Assembly: GCF_007655135.1 (NCBI RefSeq)
Contig: NC_045130.1
Span: 16,802,001-16,866,000 of the forward strand
DNA length: 64,000 bases
Reading direction: 5' to 3'
Source: Punica granatum
Taxonomy: Eukaryota > Streptophyta > Magnoliopsida > Myrtales > Lythraceae
The translations under genes were made by a program, and so were the position numbers. Shown piece by piece: positions 1-11,419 of this stretch (position 1 is the stretch's first letter; each line of letters starts with the position of its first letter). The notes under the pieces were generated by a model. That model was not told the origin of the DNA. It was given only the letters and a program-made list of their open reading frames with translations, and made no database searches.

Positions 1-506
1 TTGGAATTCCACATGGTGACATGTGGCGAGCTAAAGAGAGTCCTTTGGCGCTATGCTTTAACTTAATATGTAGATGCTCGGATCATACTATCCAGTAAAG
101 ATTTGGTAGTGACTTATGTCTCTATGACTTCAATATTAATATCTTTGGTCTAGTTATGATTGTGTTTTGGATAGTTACTTTTAGATGGCATTACAAATTA
201 CCCTGTCATGATGCAGTAATTAACCTCTTGGATCTACTGTTCTGCATAGACCAGGACATAGTCTTAGCTCCAATTAAAGTTATATCTTTTTTTTTTCCTG
301 GGAAATTGTTTGAAGATTTAAAAGCATGGCTGGCTACTTATTACTATGAAGGTCAAAGTGGGAGAGATTAGGATCTTTTATCGGTTGTTAGGCTTATGAG
401 GAGAGAGGGGGAGAGAGAGAGAGAGAGAAGGTTGCAAACAGTGCTTCATCTTTGGGTTGCATTTTGGCATATTTCATTAATTATATTTGCCATATTTCAT
501 CTGCAG
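1..506. other. left-edge non-coding stretch
   Basis: No coding sequence recognised. A purine-only GA microsatellite lies at about 399-430. The last bases form a plausible intron 3' end (pyrimidine-rich, then CAG at 504-506) in front of the ClpP6-like exon, so part of this stretch may be intron of a gene whose 5' exons lie outside the window. Confidence 0.4.
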
Positions 507-672
507 TGATGGTAGTTTTGTTGTAGCTACAAATGGAAATCCTCCGATCACACCAGCCGTGATGACTCCAGGAGGACCGTTGGACCTGTTGTCGGTGTTA
601 TTCCGGAATAGCATCATTTTTGTTGGGCAGCCCATCAACTCGCAGGTGGTTCAGCTGGTTATATCACAGCTT
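507..672 (+). pseudogene. ClpP6-like exon fragment (chloroplast Clp protease subunit)
   Basis: The reading frame gives a stretch closely resembling the start of the mature ClpP6-type proteolytic subunit of the plastid Clp protease, with PAVMTPGGPLDL, then SVLFRN and IIFVGQPINSQV, ending in VISQLV. In the family this serine peptidase core sits in the chloroplast stroma and assembles with ClpR and ClpP partners. The segment has exon form: an AG acceptor at 505-506 and a possible GTAAAT donor at 673. The exons that should follow, carrying the catalytic Ser and His regions and the Asp, are not seen in the next 2 kb. Reading through instead gives an unrelated 17-residue tail and a stop at 735. This is therefore an orphan exon: a truncated gene copy, or the end of a broken gene whose 5' part lies left of the window. 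An unusually long intron cannot be excluded on the left, but on the right a retroelement begins at 2.8 kb. Confidence 0.6.
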
Positions 673-735
673 GTAAATCTCACAGGTCACAACCATAGAG
701 GAGTATCCTCGAAACAGAGAATTGAAGCGCCATAG

Positions 736-2829
736 TCACCCCGGACAATTGTTTCAAGCTTCAACGATGCGATGTAGGTGTTGTACTAAGAAAAAGAGGA
801 AAAAGTTGTAAATTAGGCTATAAATTTGAGCCAAAAAGCATGTAATTAGGTGATGCCAGTTTAATCCCGAACTTCTTTCCATTTGTCCCTCATTATTCAG
901 TTGTGATGAGAAAGGCTTAAAACAGCCTATATATATATATTATCTCACTTACTTTCTTGTTAATATTTGGACTCCAAGGAGAGCTGTATTCCTATATTTA
1001 CAATGAAGATTTTCGCAAATTCAGATCCCAAAAACCATTTTGTATTCTTTTGGCGAAGAATCACTTTCTTCACATAAGAAAGATATAAAGACTATCCATA
1101 TGGTCTAATTTTGAATAGGAAATTAAGAGTAAAACTGTAAGATACAAAATATGTCTTTCAGATCTACCTAATATATATATATATATATATATGTCTTTCG
1201 CAGCCAGAAGAGTTCAGGTGGCAACGCGTTTCTTTCAATCTTGTCTTTTGCTTCAATAATGGAAAGCAAGATGACACCCCATTCTTATCTTCTGCATAAT
1301 AAAATATATTTTTTATTACACGAGAAATATCGCGATTGAAATGCAAAATGCACGGTTCATTTGTGAAAAAAAACTGGTCGGGTTCTCTTGTGGCCCTTCC
1401 TTTCTTTGGATCATGGTGACAATAAAAGAAAAATCTCGATAGTCTAATTATATCATTTTGAATGAATTTTATTGGCCAAATTCAAAGTGTCTGTCCCCCT
1501 CCCAATTAATTGAAGGGAACTTTAATTATTAATTAAAGAACAAAAAGTTAATTATTACTTTGATACTCGAAAGAATAATTTGCCATTGCCTTGAGTCCCA
1601 CGAAGATATTTGTAATTAAAATAATTCTTCAATATTCATTCTTATCAGACAAATTAGTCCTTCATTAAAATGACAGTAAAAAGTTGCTCTCCTCACTTTT
1701 ATTTTGGCTATAATAAGAATGAAAGTGAAGTTCATATTATTTATTTTTTAAAATTTAAACCAATATATTATAAATTTAAGAAAATTATTCAAACTTTTCT
1801 TGTAACTTAAAATCTAATTAATCATGTCCACACGCCCAACTCCGACTAAAATTAGAAGTTGTCCCGGTGGCAAGCCATTAGACACTCCAACTAGCGGTAG
1901 GTTACCGGTAGATATACTTACACAACGTTAGCCCCAGTTTGAGAGTTTCAAAATGCCCCTCGTCTAAGTTCATATGGGGTTGATAATCGCGAGAGGTTTG
2001 GGGTGATGGTGCAAAACCTTACATCACCACATAGTGTTGGAAGTTGAGAATTAATTATATGCATATATATATATATATATATGTATGTAAATTACGAGAA
2101 TATAATTTAACGACAAATAGAACCGCTAGTGGACGGACTTTAGTCACTTATAGAGCTGGAGTTCGAAGCTCACCAAAAATACTTCGCTACCACAGCAAGC
2201 CAAGCTGATGCCTGAAAATGAGTATTAATTTTAGAGAACACCTCATAACTTGAAAAAATAGAAATAAATATTGATGTTAGAGAAAGTGCTTATGTAATTG
2301 ATGGACCTTAATTAGCTTTTGGTTTCTCCCAGTTAATAAGACAGACATTTGTGGAGCAACCGATGCAAACTAATTTCTCAGCACAAAAAAGAAAAAATAA
2401 AAATAAGTTAGTTGAGAGGATCATAACCTTGGGAAGTTGAGAATGGTAACGTTGTCATGCGTCTGTCTGTTCGTCCGTTGATGTTATGTTTGTGGATCAT
2501 ATGGGTAATAAAGCCACATACGGTATAAGTGATTCAATAAGGAGTATTTTTCTATTTGTATTTCGACTTTCAATTTGTCTTATTATCAACGATGATGACT
2601 CATTTTGTATGATCATGAAAAATTGACTTGTACTTGGTGCCAAATGCAAGTAGATCAAGCACAACATGCAGAACCAATATCGTGTAGCTGGAATTTCCTG
2701 AATTTCGACAAGAATCACACGACACGTTATTCAATACCCATGGAAATATAAGATTCTATAGCCCGAGGGGAAAGCAATGTCGAATGACTCTTCCTGACAC
2801 TTAATATTACAGAGTTTTCGGATATGTTT
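736..2829. other. AT-rich intergenic DNA with AT microsatellites
   Basis: No gene recognised. Pure AT dinucleotide runs occur at about 1171-1191 and 2060-2083. A block at about 2110-2200 contains a pol III B-box-like string (GAGTTCGAAGC), but I could not define a SINE around it. Confidence 0.5.
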
Positions 2830-3052
2830 TGATGGAATAGAGAATTGTATTGAACAATCTGTACATTAACGTTGAAAGAATAGCAAGATATACAAGTCCT
2901 CTGTAAAGTATAAGAGGAAACAAAAAAACAATTCTAGACAAATATCAAAGGATGCCTAATCTAGGTGATCACAGTAACAAAATATATTACAAAGCATATC
3001 TTGAGATACTATCGACTTATTTAAAAGAGATAGCATATCTTGAAGTATCTCA
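2830..3052 (-). repeat. 3' LTR of the copia element
   Basis: Direct repeat of 5130-5352 with eight substitutions. Minus-strand termini are TG and CA. The RNase H reading frame runs into it before its stop. Confidence 0.9.
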
Positions 3053-3792
3053 TAATACTTACCCTCAAGTTGGAGCATGAGATTGTCGAATGCCCAACTT
3101 GCTAAGGAGAAATGTAAAGCGATCTCGACCCAACGCCTTCGTGAATATATCTGCAAGTTGCAGTTTAGTAGAAACATGTCAATGGCAATGAGTCGAGACT
3201 GGATGTGCTCACGAATAAAGTGATAGTCTATCTCTATATGCTTAGTCCTTTCGTGAAACACCGGATTAGCTGCAATGTGTAAAGCAGCTTGGTTGTCACA
3301 AAATAGTCGCGTCGGATGATCAATCTTGACTCCAAGTGAACTTAGTAAACTCCGCAGCCAAAGTATTTCACTCACAGTGACAGCCATAGCTCTATACTCA
3401 GTCTCTGTAGACAAACGGGATACTGTAGTCTGCTTCTTGGTCTTCCATGAAACCAGTGATCCTCCAAGAGTGATTAAGTATCCTATAACCGATCTTCTAG
3501 TCATAGGACAACTAGCCCAATTCGAATCACAGTAAGCTATAAGATCCAGAGAATCGGGCTGTATAAAAATTCCCTGTCCAGAAGACTGCTTCAGATAACG
3601 TACAACTCTCATGGCGGCATCCCAATGAGATTGACGTGGATCCTGCATAAATTGTGCCAACACATGAACTGAATAGCTCAAATCAAGCCTGGTAATACTC
3701 AAATAAATTAATCGACCAATGAGACGTCTGTATCTGCTAGCATCCTCAAATCGCAGGCTTGAGGTAATAGAAAGTCCATGATTCTGTTCCAT
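2956..3792 (-). pseudogene. copia RNase H and RT C-terminal region
   Basis: Minus-strand frame of 278 codons covering the end of the copia reverse transcriptase (SRYRRLIGRLIYL, RPDLSYSV-like segment) and the RNase H domain. The acidic residues expected for RNase H are visible in YCDSNWA, STETEYRAM and FCDNQAAL, followed by the conserved ERTKHIEIDYHFIRE block. In an intact element this domain removes RNA from the RNA-DNA hybrid. The frame is the best preserved part of the element, but it is cut off from the upstream RT by stops and continues into the LTR, so it is a relic rather than a gene. Confidence 0.9.
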
Positions 3793-3858
3793 ATGAATAT
3801 AAGAGGGTCGAGACCCTAGTATACCACACTCGGTGAGAATATCAAGGACATACTTCCT

Positions 3859-4567
3859 TCAACATAAAAAGAGCCCTGAATTAGTATGAGTCACCTCAAT
3901 TCTCAAAAAATATTTCAATGGACCAAGGTCTTTAATTCGGAAGCACTGATCCACATGGACAAGAACCCCTATAAATATATCTCCTCTCGAATAAACGAAT
4001 AAAGAATGATCAGCACCTAATTGTTGGAATCCATATCCTCGCAAGGCATCAGCAAACTTGGAGTACCAGTTGCGAGAAGCCCGTCGAAGACCATAAAGGG
4101 ACTTTTGAAGACGACAAACCACCCCCTCTTTACGTGAAGAGAAACCCAGTAGCAGTTTCATATATACTTCCTCATCCAGTTTTCCATGTAGGAAAGCATT
4201 ATGCACATCCATCTGATGCATTTCCCATCCTCTTGCCACTGTTACAGTTAGTAGACATCTCACAGTGACTAATTTCGCTACGGGAGTAAAAGTTTCGTGA
4301 AAATCAATACCTTCTATCTAAGTGAATCCCTTGGCAACTAATCATGCCTTATAAGTTATAACGTTCAACACTCCCATCCGCTCGTCTTTTTATTTTAAAC
4401 ACCCATTTACAGTATATGGGTCGCTTACCAAGAGGCAAAGTCTCCAATGTCCAAGTCTGGTTCATCTCCATGGCTTGTATTTCTTTCGCCATTGCCAGTC
4501 TCCATCTAGAATCACGAATTGCCTCTTGATATGTCTTAGGCTCAACATCCGAATCGATAGTAGCCAT
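3859..4567 (-). pseudogene. copia reverse transcriptase remnant
   Basis: Two separate minus-strand frames carry the copia RT N-terminal part (4349-4567: RWRLAMAKEIQAME, TWTLETLPLGKRP, KWVFKIKR) and the palm (3859-4263: MDVHNAFLHGKLDEEVYM, VCRLQKSLYGLRRASRNWY). The catalytic block should read like YVDDM followed by a helix. Here it reads VHVD and jumps straight to the FRIKDLGPLKYFL segment, so about 20 residues including the second aspartate are missing. A stop and a frameshift lie between the two frames. Enzymatically dead. Confidence 0.9.
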
Positions 4568-4666
4568 ATATGATAAATCAAAATTGAGAGAATCATTGTG
4601 AGCTAGATAAGTTTCAATAGGATACGGCGTACCTGATGATTCCGGTGGAACGAGTGAGCTAGGGGG

Positions 4667-5129
4667 TTAATGAGTGGCAACATAAGTAACAAATTCTTTA
4701 TTTTTATGATCAACAAAATCCCTGAGATGCCTTGGAGCTAAAATTTCTCTACCCCATCGTCGTGAAACCACTGCTCCCCCGTCTCTGTCAACCTGTTCAA
4801 TCAATACACCCTGCTGAGGCTCAATCTGTCTGGCCTGCTGAATTTCTGTCTGTCGAGCCTGATTGATTTCCATTCGGCCTGGGCTGGACGGACTCATGGT
4901 GCCCAAATTCTCCCGGAGCCCATTGGAATTGTTTGGATGCAAACTGGGCCGAGCATCTCAGGCCCTAACATCCTCCGTTCTACTGGGCTCTCTTGATCGC
5001 GGACTGAGTAATTTGTCTAGGGCCCTTCCTGCGACTGATCTAATGGGTCTACTTCGTTGTGGACTTTCTTCTATTTCATCCCCCAATCCTCCCGGACTGT
5101 TTGCTCGTAAGTTGGGCATTGTTCCAAAT
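4667..5129 (-). pseudogene. copia integrase-RT linker abutting the 5' LTR
   Basis: From a point 12 bases inside the 5' LTR border, the minus strand reads through a proline- and glutamine-rich segment with one internal TGA, then HLRDFVDHKNKEFVTYV and a stop. The next conserved block downstream is the TYQEAIRD start of RT. In copia polyproteins this is the low-complexity linker after the integrase. Its direct contact with the LTR marks the edge of the internal deletion. Confidence 0.75.
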
Positions 5130-5352
5130 TGATAGAATAGAGAATTGTATTGAACAATCTGTACATTAACGTTGAAAGAATAGCAAGATATACAAGTCCT
5201 CTGTAAAGTATAAGAGGAAACAAAAAAACAATTCTAGACAAATATCAAAGGATGCCTAATCAAGGTGATCACAGTAACAAAATATATTATAAAGCATATA
5301 TTGAGATACTATCGACTTATTTGGAAAAGATAGCATATTTTGAAGTATCTCA
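5130..5352 (-). repeat. 5' LTR of the copia element
   Basis: Direct repeat of 2830-3052. It lies at the high-coordinate end because the element is on the minus strand. Confidence 0.9.
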
Positions 5353-6393
5353 TAATATATTTTATAATATGCATGGAATATAAAAGTATCATTCAGTGTA
5401 ATCTTTGCGTGTGGACAGGGCAGCAACCCTCATCCTTACGAGCTGAATGGCACGATTAAAAATAGTCGGAATTGTATTTTTCTTCTTATGGAGGACTCAT
5501 TTATTCCTGATTTTGCATCCGCATTAGTATACCCATGTACTGGGTCCGTATATACTAGGTTATCAAGACGATGATGTACAACCTTCTATGCCCATTAAAA
5601 AGCAGGACCAATCCAACTCAAATTTCCATACCATCATCGCAGCCTTTCGATGACGCATCCCGGCAAGAATATGTTTCTCCATATTGACATACGAAAAATA
5701 TTTGATCCGCTGTCTCTCCACTTCGCAGCAAGCATTAGCTGTGAACAAAGGCATATGTAGTTCAACCTCGCGACGTCCGTCTCTTTCCCTGCAGTTTACT
5801 GTTTTGAAGGTTGTCTGCATTTCTCAGCCTTCCAATTCACCCAAAGAAAAGGCAAATTCTATCTGCAATATTTTTCTGTTAATGGTTTAGAGGAAATGTG
5901 CTACTTGGTTTGCTTACTTAAATCCAAAAACTGAGAGCTTCCTCCGCGCCATTTATTCTGACTTTCATCTTAACTGCAATTTCTCTTAATCATGAAAACG
6001 ATTCTTAATCATCCGGCTCGAAGATTAGGACATTACTATAGCATATATTTTGGTGAGATCAACACAGCAATCAACAGAGTGAGTGAACATAAAGGATCAA
6101 AGAGAATGGGTAATCCCAATAGCTAAACTGAAGAATATGTTATCATAATTATAAAAATAAAAATTGAAAAAAGTTATAATTGAATTCAAAATGACTTTAC
6201 TACACTATTAACTTTGAGCCTATCCATCAAAGGAAAAAGAAACTTTGAGCCTTTTACATTGATTGGCACGTGGATATCATTGTTGTGCAAGAATTGTTTC
6301 ATTATTATTCAAGAACAACAAACCATAACACTTAACAATTCATAACGTTACATAAGGTTATTTTAAATGTGAGTAATAGGAAGAGTAATTTAT
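5353..6393. other. intergenic DNA, no gene recognised
   Basis: Open frames of 85 codons (minus, 5563-5820) and 68 codons (plus, 5684-5890) overlap each other and match no family I know. Nothing else is seen apart from AT-rich DNA. Confidence 0.4.
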
Positions 6394-6413
6394 GTTATGT
6401 TTGGTAATGAAGT
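6394..6413. mobile_element. left end of a MITE split by the large LTR element
   Basis: GTTATGTTTGGTAATGAA at 6394-6411 matches, at 15 of 18 positions, the reverse complement of 22541-22558. The DNA just right of the large element (22264-22558) has the low-complexity AT/GA composition usual for a miniature element interior. I read 6394-6413 plus 22264-22558 as one MITE of roughly 315 bp, cut about 20 bp from its left end by the retrotransposon. Confidence 0.6.
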
Positions 6414-6814
6414 TATCAGCACTCCATTTTGGTCCAACGGTTCAAGAAGGGGCAAAATCATCATTTTGTCACCCCGTATGAAGGAAGTATTTTCAACTAA
6501 TTACTCGAGTATTCACGACCTTTGAAAATATGACATTTTCTTAATTTAACATCAATTTTATATTTTTTTTAGAAAAATACTTTACAGGATGTCTTTAGAA
6601 TATACGTGTATCGACGTCAATTTTTAAAATCCGAAACGAAAATTCGAGACCAGAAAATATTTCATCACACAATATTATTGCATAAATTTTTCTGAATACA
6701 ATACCAATCCCGGATCGTTTTTCTAACATTCAATTGAAAATACGATAATTTTACGGTTTACGCGCGTAAATTTCAATTTTTTTTAAAAAAAAAGAAAGAG
6801 GCCATAACTTTCTT

Positions 6815-8100
6815 ACCGTTGCCTTTTTTTCTTTTCTTTCATTTTTTTACCGTTGTTTTACTTTTCCCTTCTTGCCTTTTTTTCCTTATGTCTCCTCCTC
6901 CTTTCTTTTCTCTTTTTCTCTTTTTCTCTTTCTTCTTTCTTCTTCTTCCTCAGAAGCTTTTCCTTTTTTTTTTCCTTTCTTTTTTCCCTTTGCATTTCAG
7001 ACTGCAACGTTCTTTCTTCTTTCGTGCAAGTGGCCAGACCATGCCAGCTACTATCCCGACTCTTTTTTCTTGGTCCCCTCTATTCTTCTTCGTCATTTTC
7101 CTCCCTGCAATAGCTGTCCCTCACGCCAGCTCATTCCTTTCCTCACACACGACCCCCCTCTCTCCCTTTGGCTCAAACAAACAAAATAAAAATAAAAAAT
7201 AAAAAATAATATAAAAAGAAGAAGAAGAAGAAGAAGAAGAAGAAGCAAACGGAAAAACGGAAAAAAGAACGAGAGAAAAACAAGAAGACCGGATTCTCCC
7301 TCGGCTCATTAGTTGACCTTCATCTCATTCCTACCCGTTTCCCTTCCGGTCAAGCCTCGAGCTTCATGCAGCCGCTCTCGTGCCCGTTTCCAAGTTGAGC
7401 AGCTGAATCCCTTCCTCCCGAGCTAAGCCCCAGCTCCTCGCTCCTTTCTTGTTCTCTCTTTCATATCTTTCTTTTCCTAACATGTTTGCTCGTGTTTTTT
7501 TTTCTTCTTGTTGCTGGTGTGCTCATCCGGAGTTGCTGCCCACGTCTTCATTGATGTGGTTGTTGTGGAGCTACAACTTCTTGAAGCCCTCTACCCTTCC
7601 TTTTCTTCTTTTTTTTCCCGATCCGGATACCCTACGGCATCCTCACCTTAGAAAAACCCTTGCTGCCTCCTCTCCTCTCCTTCCCAGCTGGCTCACACTC
7701 CTGAAAAAAAAAAAAAAAAAAAAAAGAAGAAGAAGAAGAAAACCCTCAGCTCCCCCTTTCCTTTCGGGCTCAGCTGAAGAAACCCTAACAAAAAAACCCT
7801 AAAAAAAAGATCAGGACTCTCTCTCTCAGCTAGACCCTCTCTCTCTCTCTCTAACTCCCCGGCTCAAACCCACCCCCTTTCCTGCTCCTCCCTCGAACCC
7901 TCAGCTCGCCTCTTTCCCCTCGAACCCTCAACTCGCCTCTCTCCTGTCAAGCCCTCAGCTCGCGGATGCACCCGGCTCGGAGAATAAAAATCTCGTAGCT
8001 TACCCCAAAACTCATCTCAGGATTCCGCTACATCCGAACCCCGAAAGCTCAAAAAAAAAAAAACCTTAGCTTGTTCCGGTCATCTCCTCAACCCGACTCT
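6815..8100 (+). repeat. pyrimidine-rich low-complexity tract in the 5' LTR
   Basis: Long C/T runs on the plus strand, with an AGA microsatellite at about 7217-7244 and an A run at about 7704-7724. Several AAACCCTAA (telobox-like) strings occur near 7780-7800. The same tract is at about 17755-18960 in the 3' LTR. Long open frames here are composition artefacts. Confidence 0.75.
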
Positions 8101-8479
8101 TACAGTTCGCACATTTCCACATCCAACCGCTGCCGCCCCGGTTTCTCGGGGCCTTTCGTGCCCGTTTAGAGCTTCCCCGGGCCCTGGTCGTGTGTCATTG
8201 CCGCCCCCCGACCCCCATTTGGAGTCCCAGAGCCAAGTTGGCGTCGGTGACCTGCTGTGGTGGCCTCAGATAGTCCATTCCAGCAACTATCCATGAAGTT
8301 CTTGAAGTCTTTGGGGCACCTATCGTTACCGGTTTAAGAAAGGTATAATATCCCGACTTAGTGGCATGTCTACGGCTCCATTTTCAAACATTAATGCTTG
8401 CTTGGATGATGATCACGCGGAATGAACGTTCGTGGATCGTGTTGATGAGCGGAATAATTTTTAAACTCAATTTTGTAAA

Positions 8480-9170
8480 CTTTTCTAGCTGTCTCAGTTC
8501 AGTCCCTGCTGCTATTTTCATCCTTTTCGATAGGCCCTAAACTTTCAAATCTGTTCCAATCAAGCCCTGAGCTATTTTTTTGACATTCTTTGTTCAGTCA
8601 CTGAATTTTCGGATGATTCAAATCAGTCCAGGAAATTTTTTAATTTGTTTTAGATTAGTATCTACGACATTTTTCGCTTTCTTCAAATCAGCTCCAAAGT
8701 TCCAGGCCCATTTCAGTCAAGCCCTGAGTCATTTTTAACATTTTCTGTTCAGTCACAGAATTTTCGGATGATTCAAATCAGTCTAGGGAACTTTTTAATT
8801 TGTTTCAGTTAAGTCCCTGTGCCATTTTTCGCTTTCTTCAAATAAGCCCTAAACTTCTAGACCCGTTTCAGTCAAGCCCTATGCCATTTTTAACATTCTC
8901 TGTTCAGTCACAGAATTTCCAGATGTTTCAAATCAGTCCGGGGAACTTTTTAATTTGTTTCAGTTTAGTCCCTATTACATTTTTTTCACTTTTCCAGATT
9001 AGCCCCCGGATTTTCAGACATGTTTCAGTCAAGCCCTGAGCCATTTTAATAGTTTCTGCTCAGTCATATAATTTTCAAAAGATTCAAATCAGTCCTTATG
9101 ACTTTAACTGAATTTCTAAATCAGTCCCTATTCTTTTGAATTTGTTCAATTCAGCCCTTGGACACTTTTT
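8480..9170 (+). repeat. ~157-bp tandem array in the 5' LTR
   Basis: The string CAAGCCCTGA recurs at 8561, 8718, 8873 and 9030, giving periods of 157, 155 and 157 bp. Each unit is itself built of shorter related segments beginning CAGTC or CAGCC, so it is a higher-order repeat. A matching but slightly shorter array is in the right LTR. It appears absent from the related solo LTR at 32.1-37.4 kb. Confidence 0.85.
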
Positions 9171-10296
9171 AAAGGATATCCAATCCTTTCTACTTGGATT
9201 CCCAACAGACTTCGTGCATGTTCTCATTTAATATGTTTTTGTCTCATTTATTATCCGTATATAACATGACAATACGTCTTTTTCTTATGTTTATTCGCTT
9301 TCATGAGTCGGTACCGTTTTATCGATTCCGTTAATATTATGCTTGTGTATGCTTGTATGCGTTTCTCGTGATCATGGCGGCACCGGTTACGTAAAGGATG
9401 TATGTTTATCGTGTTTGATGTGATCATGTGTTCTTGATCCGTATTTAGACGCTTTCTGTATCGCTCTAATCGAAACCTCACACGAATCGGTTTGATCATG
9501 TAAATTTGGCCTAAATCAATTTTAAATTTCAAGACGGTTGGAAATTAGAGTTTTATCGGGTGATCCATCGATGACCGTTCCAGTGGCTCGAAACCTGTAA
9601 ACTAAGGCAATCAGTAAATTTTTAATTAACTTAAAATTCCACACACGGGATAATCGGAACGTTGAACTTGGCTAAAATAAACAACTCGACTCTTGTAAAT
9701 GAATTACACGAACCGATCAATAATCTGTAATCACGACGACAATTCAAGAATTGTTGGTCATACACTTTTAAAAATTCACAATTTCAAAAGCACCGAGATA
9801 CGTGCCACGTGTAGCATGGATATCTAGGGAGTACTCGTATATCTTGACTTAAGTCTAGGCCCAATTTAAGGCGGCTCAAGTCGGGGTATACGAGTCCTCC
9901 TTGGACCACTTCCGGGCGACACCGTCTACCGACTATTGATAGTTCGTGTTACGTAGTCTTGATTTTCCATGCACACACATATTTTTCGGTTCAAGGGCAT
10001 GACTACTGGTTCTTGTCCCGCCTATACCCTAGTGTAGATTTGGGCACCTAGGGAATTGGATTAGAGGCATGAGCGGGGATGGCTCGTGAAAGGTTATTCG
10101 GTCCCACATGGGTCATGTGCAGAGATCTTGGCACCTTAGCGGTGTTTCGTGCTCTCATTTCCCTAAGTTTGTATTTAGAACGGGTTATTAATACGAAAAA
10201 TAGATTAATTTCAAAATCGACTTAACCAAACATAGGCAAATAGTCAAGAAAAGAGCTAGGTTTCGGGTCTTAGGTGAAAACAATATTGTCTAAATC

Positions 10297-10304
10297 TATA
10301 AAAG
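10297..10304 (+). promoter_or_regulatory. TATA-like site in the 5' LTR
   Basis: TATAAAAG in the context TCTATAAAAGCCACA, conserved in the right LTR at 21166-21173. It lies about 3.9 kb into the LTR, which would make U3 very long. Candidate only. Confidence 0.4.
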
Positions 10305-11401
10305 CCACACTGTCACGATACAGAACAATTTAAAAACAACCCACACAGTTGAGACTTGATTACAGACATTGTGTTTGTTAGGTCCACAAAAATAACGCCG
10401 AATGTTATATGCGATCTCTATCATCGCGTTTGTCTATTTTAGGGTAGGATTTGCATGCCAAGATATCCCGGTTAATAATCGGTTAACTTGCGTAAATTCG
10501 ACAATAACAAAACCCCCTTATTTGTTTATCTGTGCTTGTTACATTTTTGCACTTATTTTGTTATGAGGGTCGAGCCCAATCCTTTAAGATACGATTCACA
10601 TGGGGTCCAACGCCCCTAACCGTTGATCACGAGGTCTAATGCCCCCATACACCGAGTGTGCATCTTAATTTAATTTTCAGTCTTTTCCAAACTACATGGT
10701 GAGCGCCAGTAGAATAATGACCGAACGTGAACCGACCAGGATTCAGTCGTTGTAATTTGTATTTTTATTCATTTGAGATAACAGTGTAAGGATTTATTAC
10801 ATACATTTATTCATGTAAGAATCCCGGTCGGATAATGAATGGTCCGAGTGCTGAATTGGTCGAGTCGATTTACCTACCTAGGGACGAGTAAACCTAATGC
10901 TTCGCGGTTTCGGTTCGCGAGGAACATCAACCATCATGGTTCGATGTACTGTTGCGTGAGGATAGTGAACCGATTTCTCGATGTACGGGCATCCTCCTTT
11001 CTCGGGCCCTTAATCAGAATCGACCGTTTTCTTCGAATTTACAGTGTCAAAGCGGGCGAGTCAAATGCAACCCTAAATCATGCGGTAAATAAATAAAATG
11101 GCAAGCCTAGCAATTAAGAGTACCGAAAGGGCATGTGAGATATTGGCTCACACGTAATAGAACCCTCGAATTCGAAATTTTCGGTTCCGTATAGACCATT
11201 GCCTTAGCATACTAGGTGTATCCCATACCCGTAGATCCGAGCAACTCAACGGCCTTCGACTTTAAGGTCGTAAACAGGTAGTGGCGATTCCTTCTCACTT
11301 GCATCTGTCGCGTGTCCCCGGGAAGGTAGATACTCTCAAGCCGCATTGCACAGGAACGCGCATACGTACCTCGACGAGACGAAATTCAGGTGTGCATAGC
11401 T

Positions 11402-11419
11402 TGACGACTCCACTAGAGA
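11402..11419 (+). other. decayed primer binding site (tRNA-Arg)
   Basis: TGACGACTCCACTAGAGA starts three bases after the LTR end. The complement of plant tRNA-Arg (ACG/TCG) 3' ends reads TGGCGACTCCGCTGGGGA. The four mismatches are all G to A. tRNA-Arg priming is typical of Ogre/Tat elements. Confidence 0.75.

Larger units (their letters stand above)
2830..5352 (-). mobile_element. Ty1-copia retrotransposon, internally deleted
   Basis: Two direct 223-bp LTRs (2830-3052 and 5130-5352) enclose about 2.1 kb of minus-strand coding relics in copia order: integrase-RT linker, reverse transcriptase, RNase H. Read on the minus strand, the LTR runs TGAGATAC...TTCCATCA. The LTRs differ at 8 of 223 positions by direct comparison (about 3.6 percent), so insertion is comparatively recent. 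The 5' LTR joins the linker almost directly: the primer binding site, gag, protease and integrase are missing. The 3' side keeps a weak purine tract (CTTGAGGGTAAG on the minus strand). RT is broken by a stop, a frameshift and loss of about 20 residues after the catalytic aspartate region. No clean target-site duplication was found (TGTTT left, TAATA or TATTT right). The element is dead and could at best be mobilised in trans. Confidence 0.93.
6414..11398 (+). repeat. 5' LTR of the large element
   Basis: Aligns throughout with 17364-22263. Order: short AT-rich start, a 1.3-kb pyrimidine-rich tract with GAA and poly-A runs (about 6815-8100), a ~157-bp tandem array (about 8480-9170), a TATA-like site at 10297, and a GC-richer end. 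Compared with the right LTR it lacks 64 bp near 9915. Confidence 0.9.

Noticed and set aside
2110..2200. Possible SINE with B-box-like GAGTTCGAAGC
   Set aside because: No target duplications, A tail or matching A box could be defined.
5563..5890. Overlapping 85- and 68-codon frames on opposite strands
   Set aside because: Neither is recognised, and there is no promoter or splice evidence.
6819..7802. Long open frames rich in Phe, Ser and Leu
   Set aside because: They follow the pyrimidine-rich tract of the LTR in several frames at once and repeat in the 3' LTR. Composition artefact.
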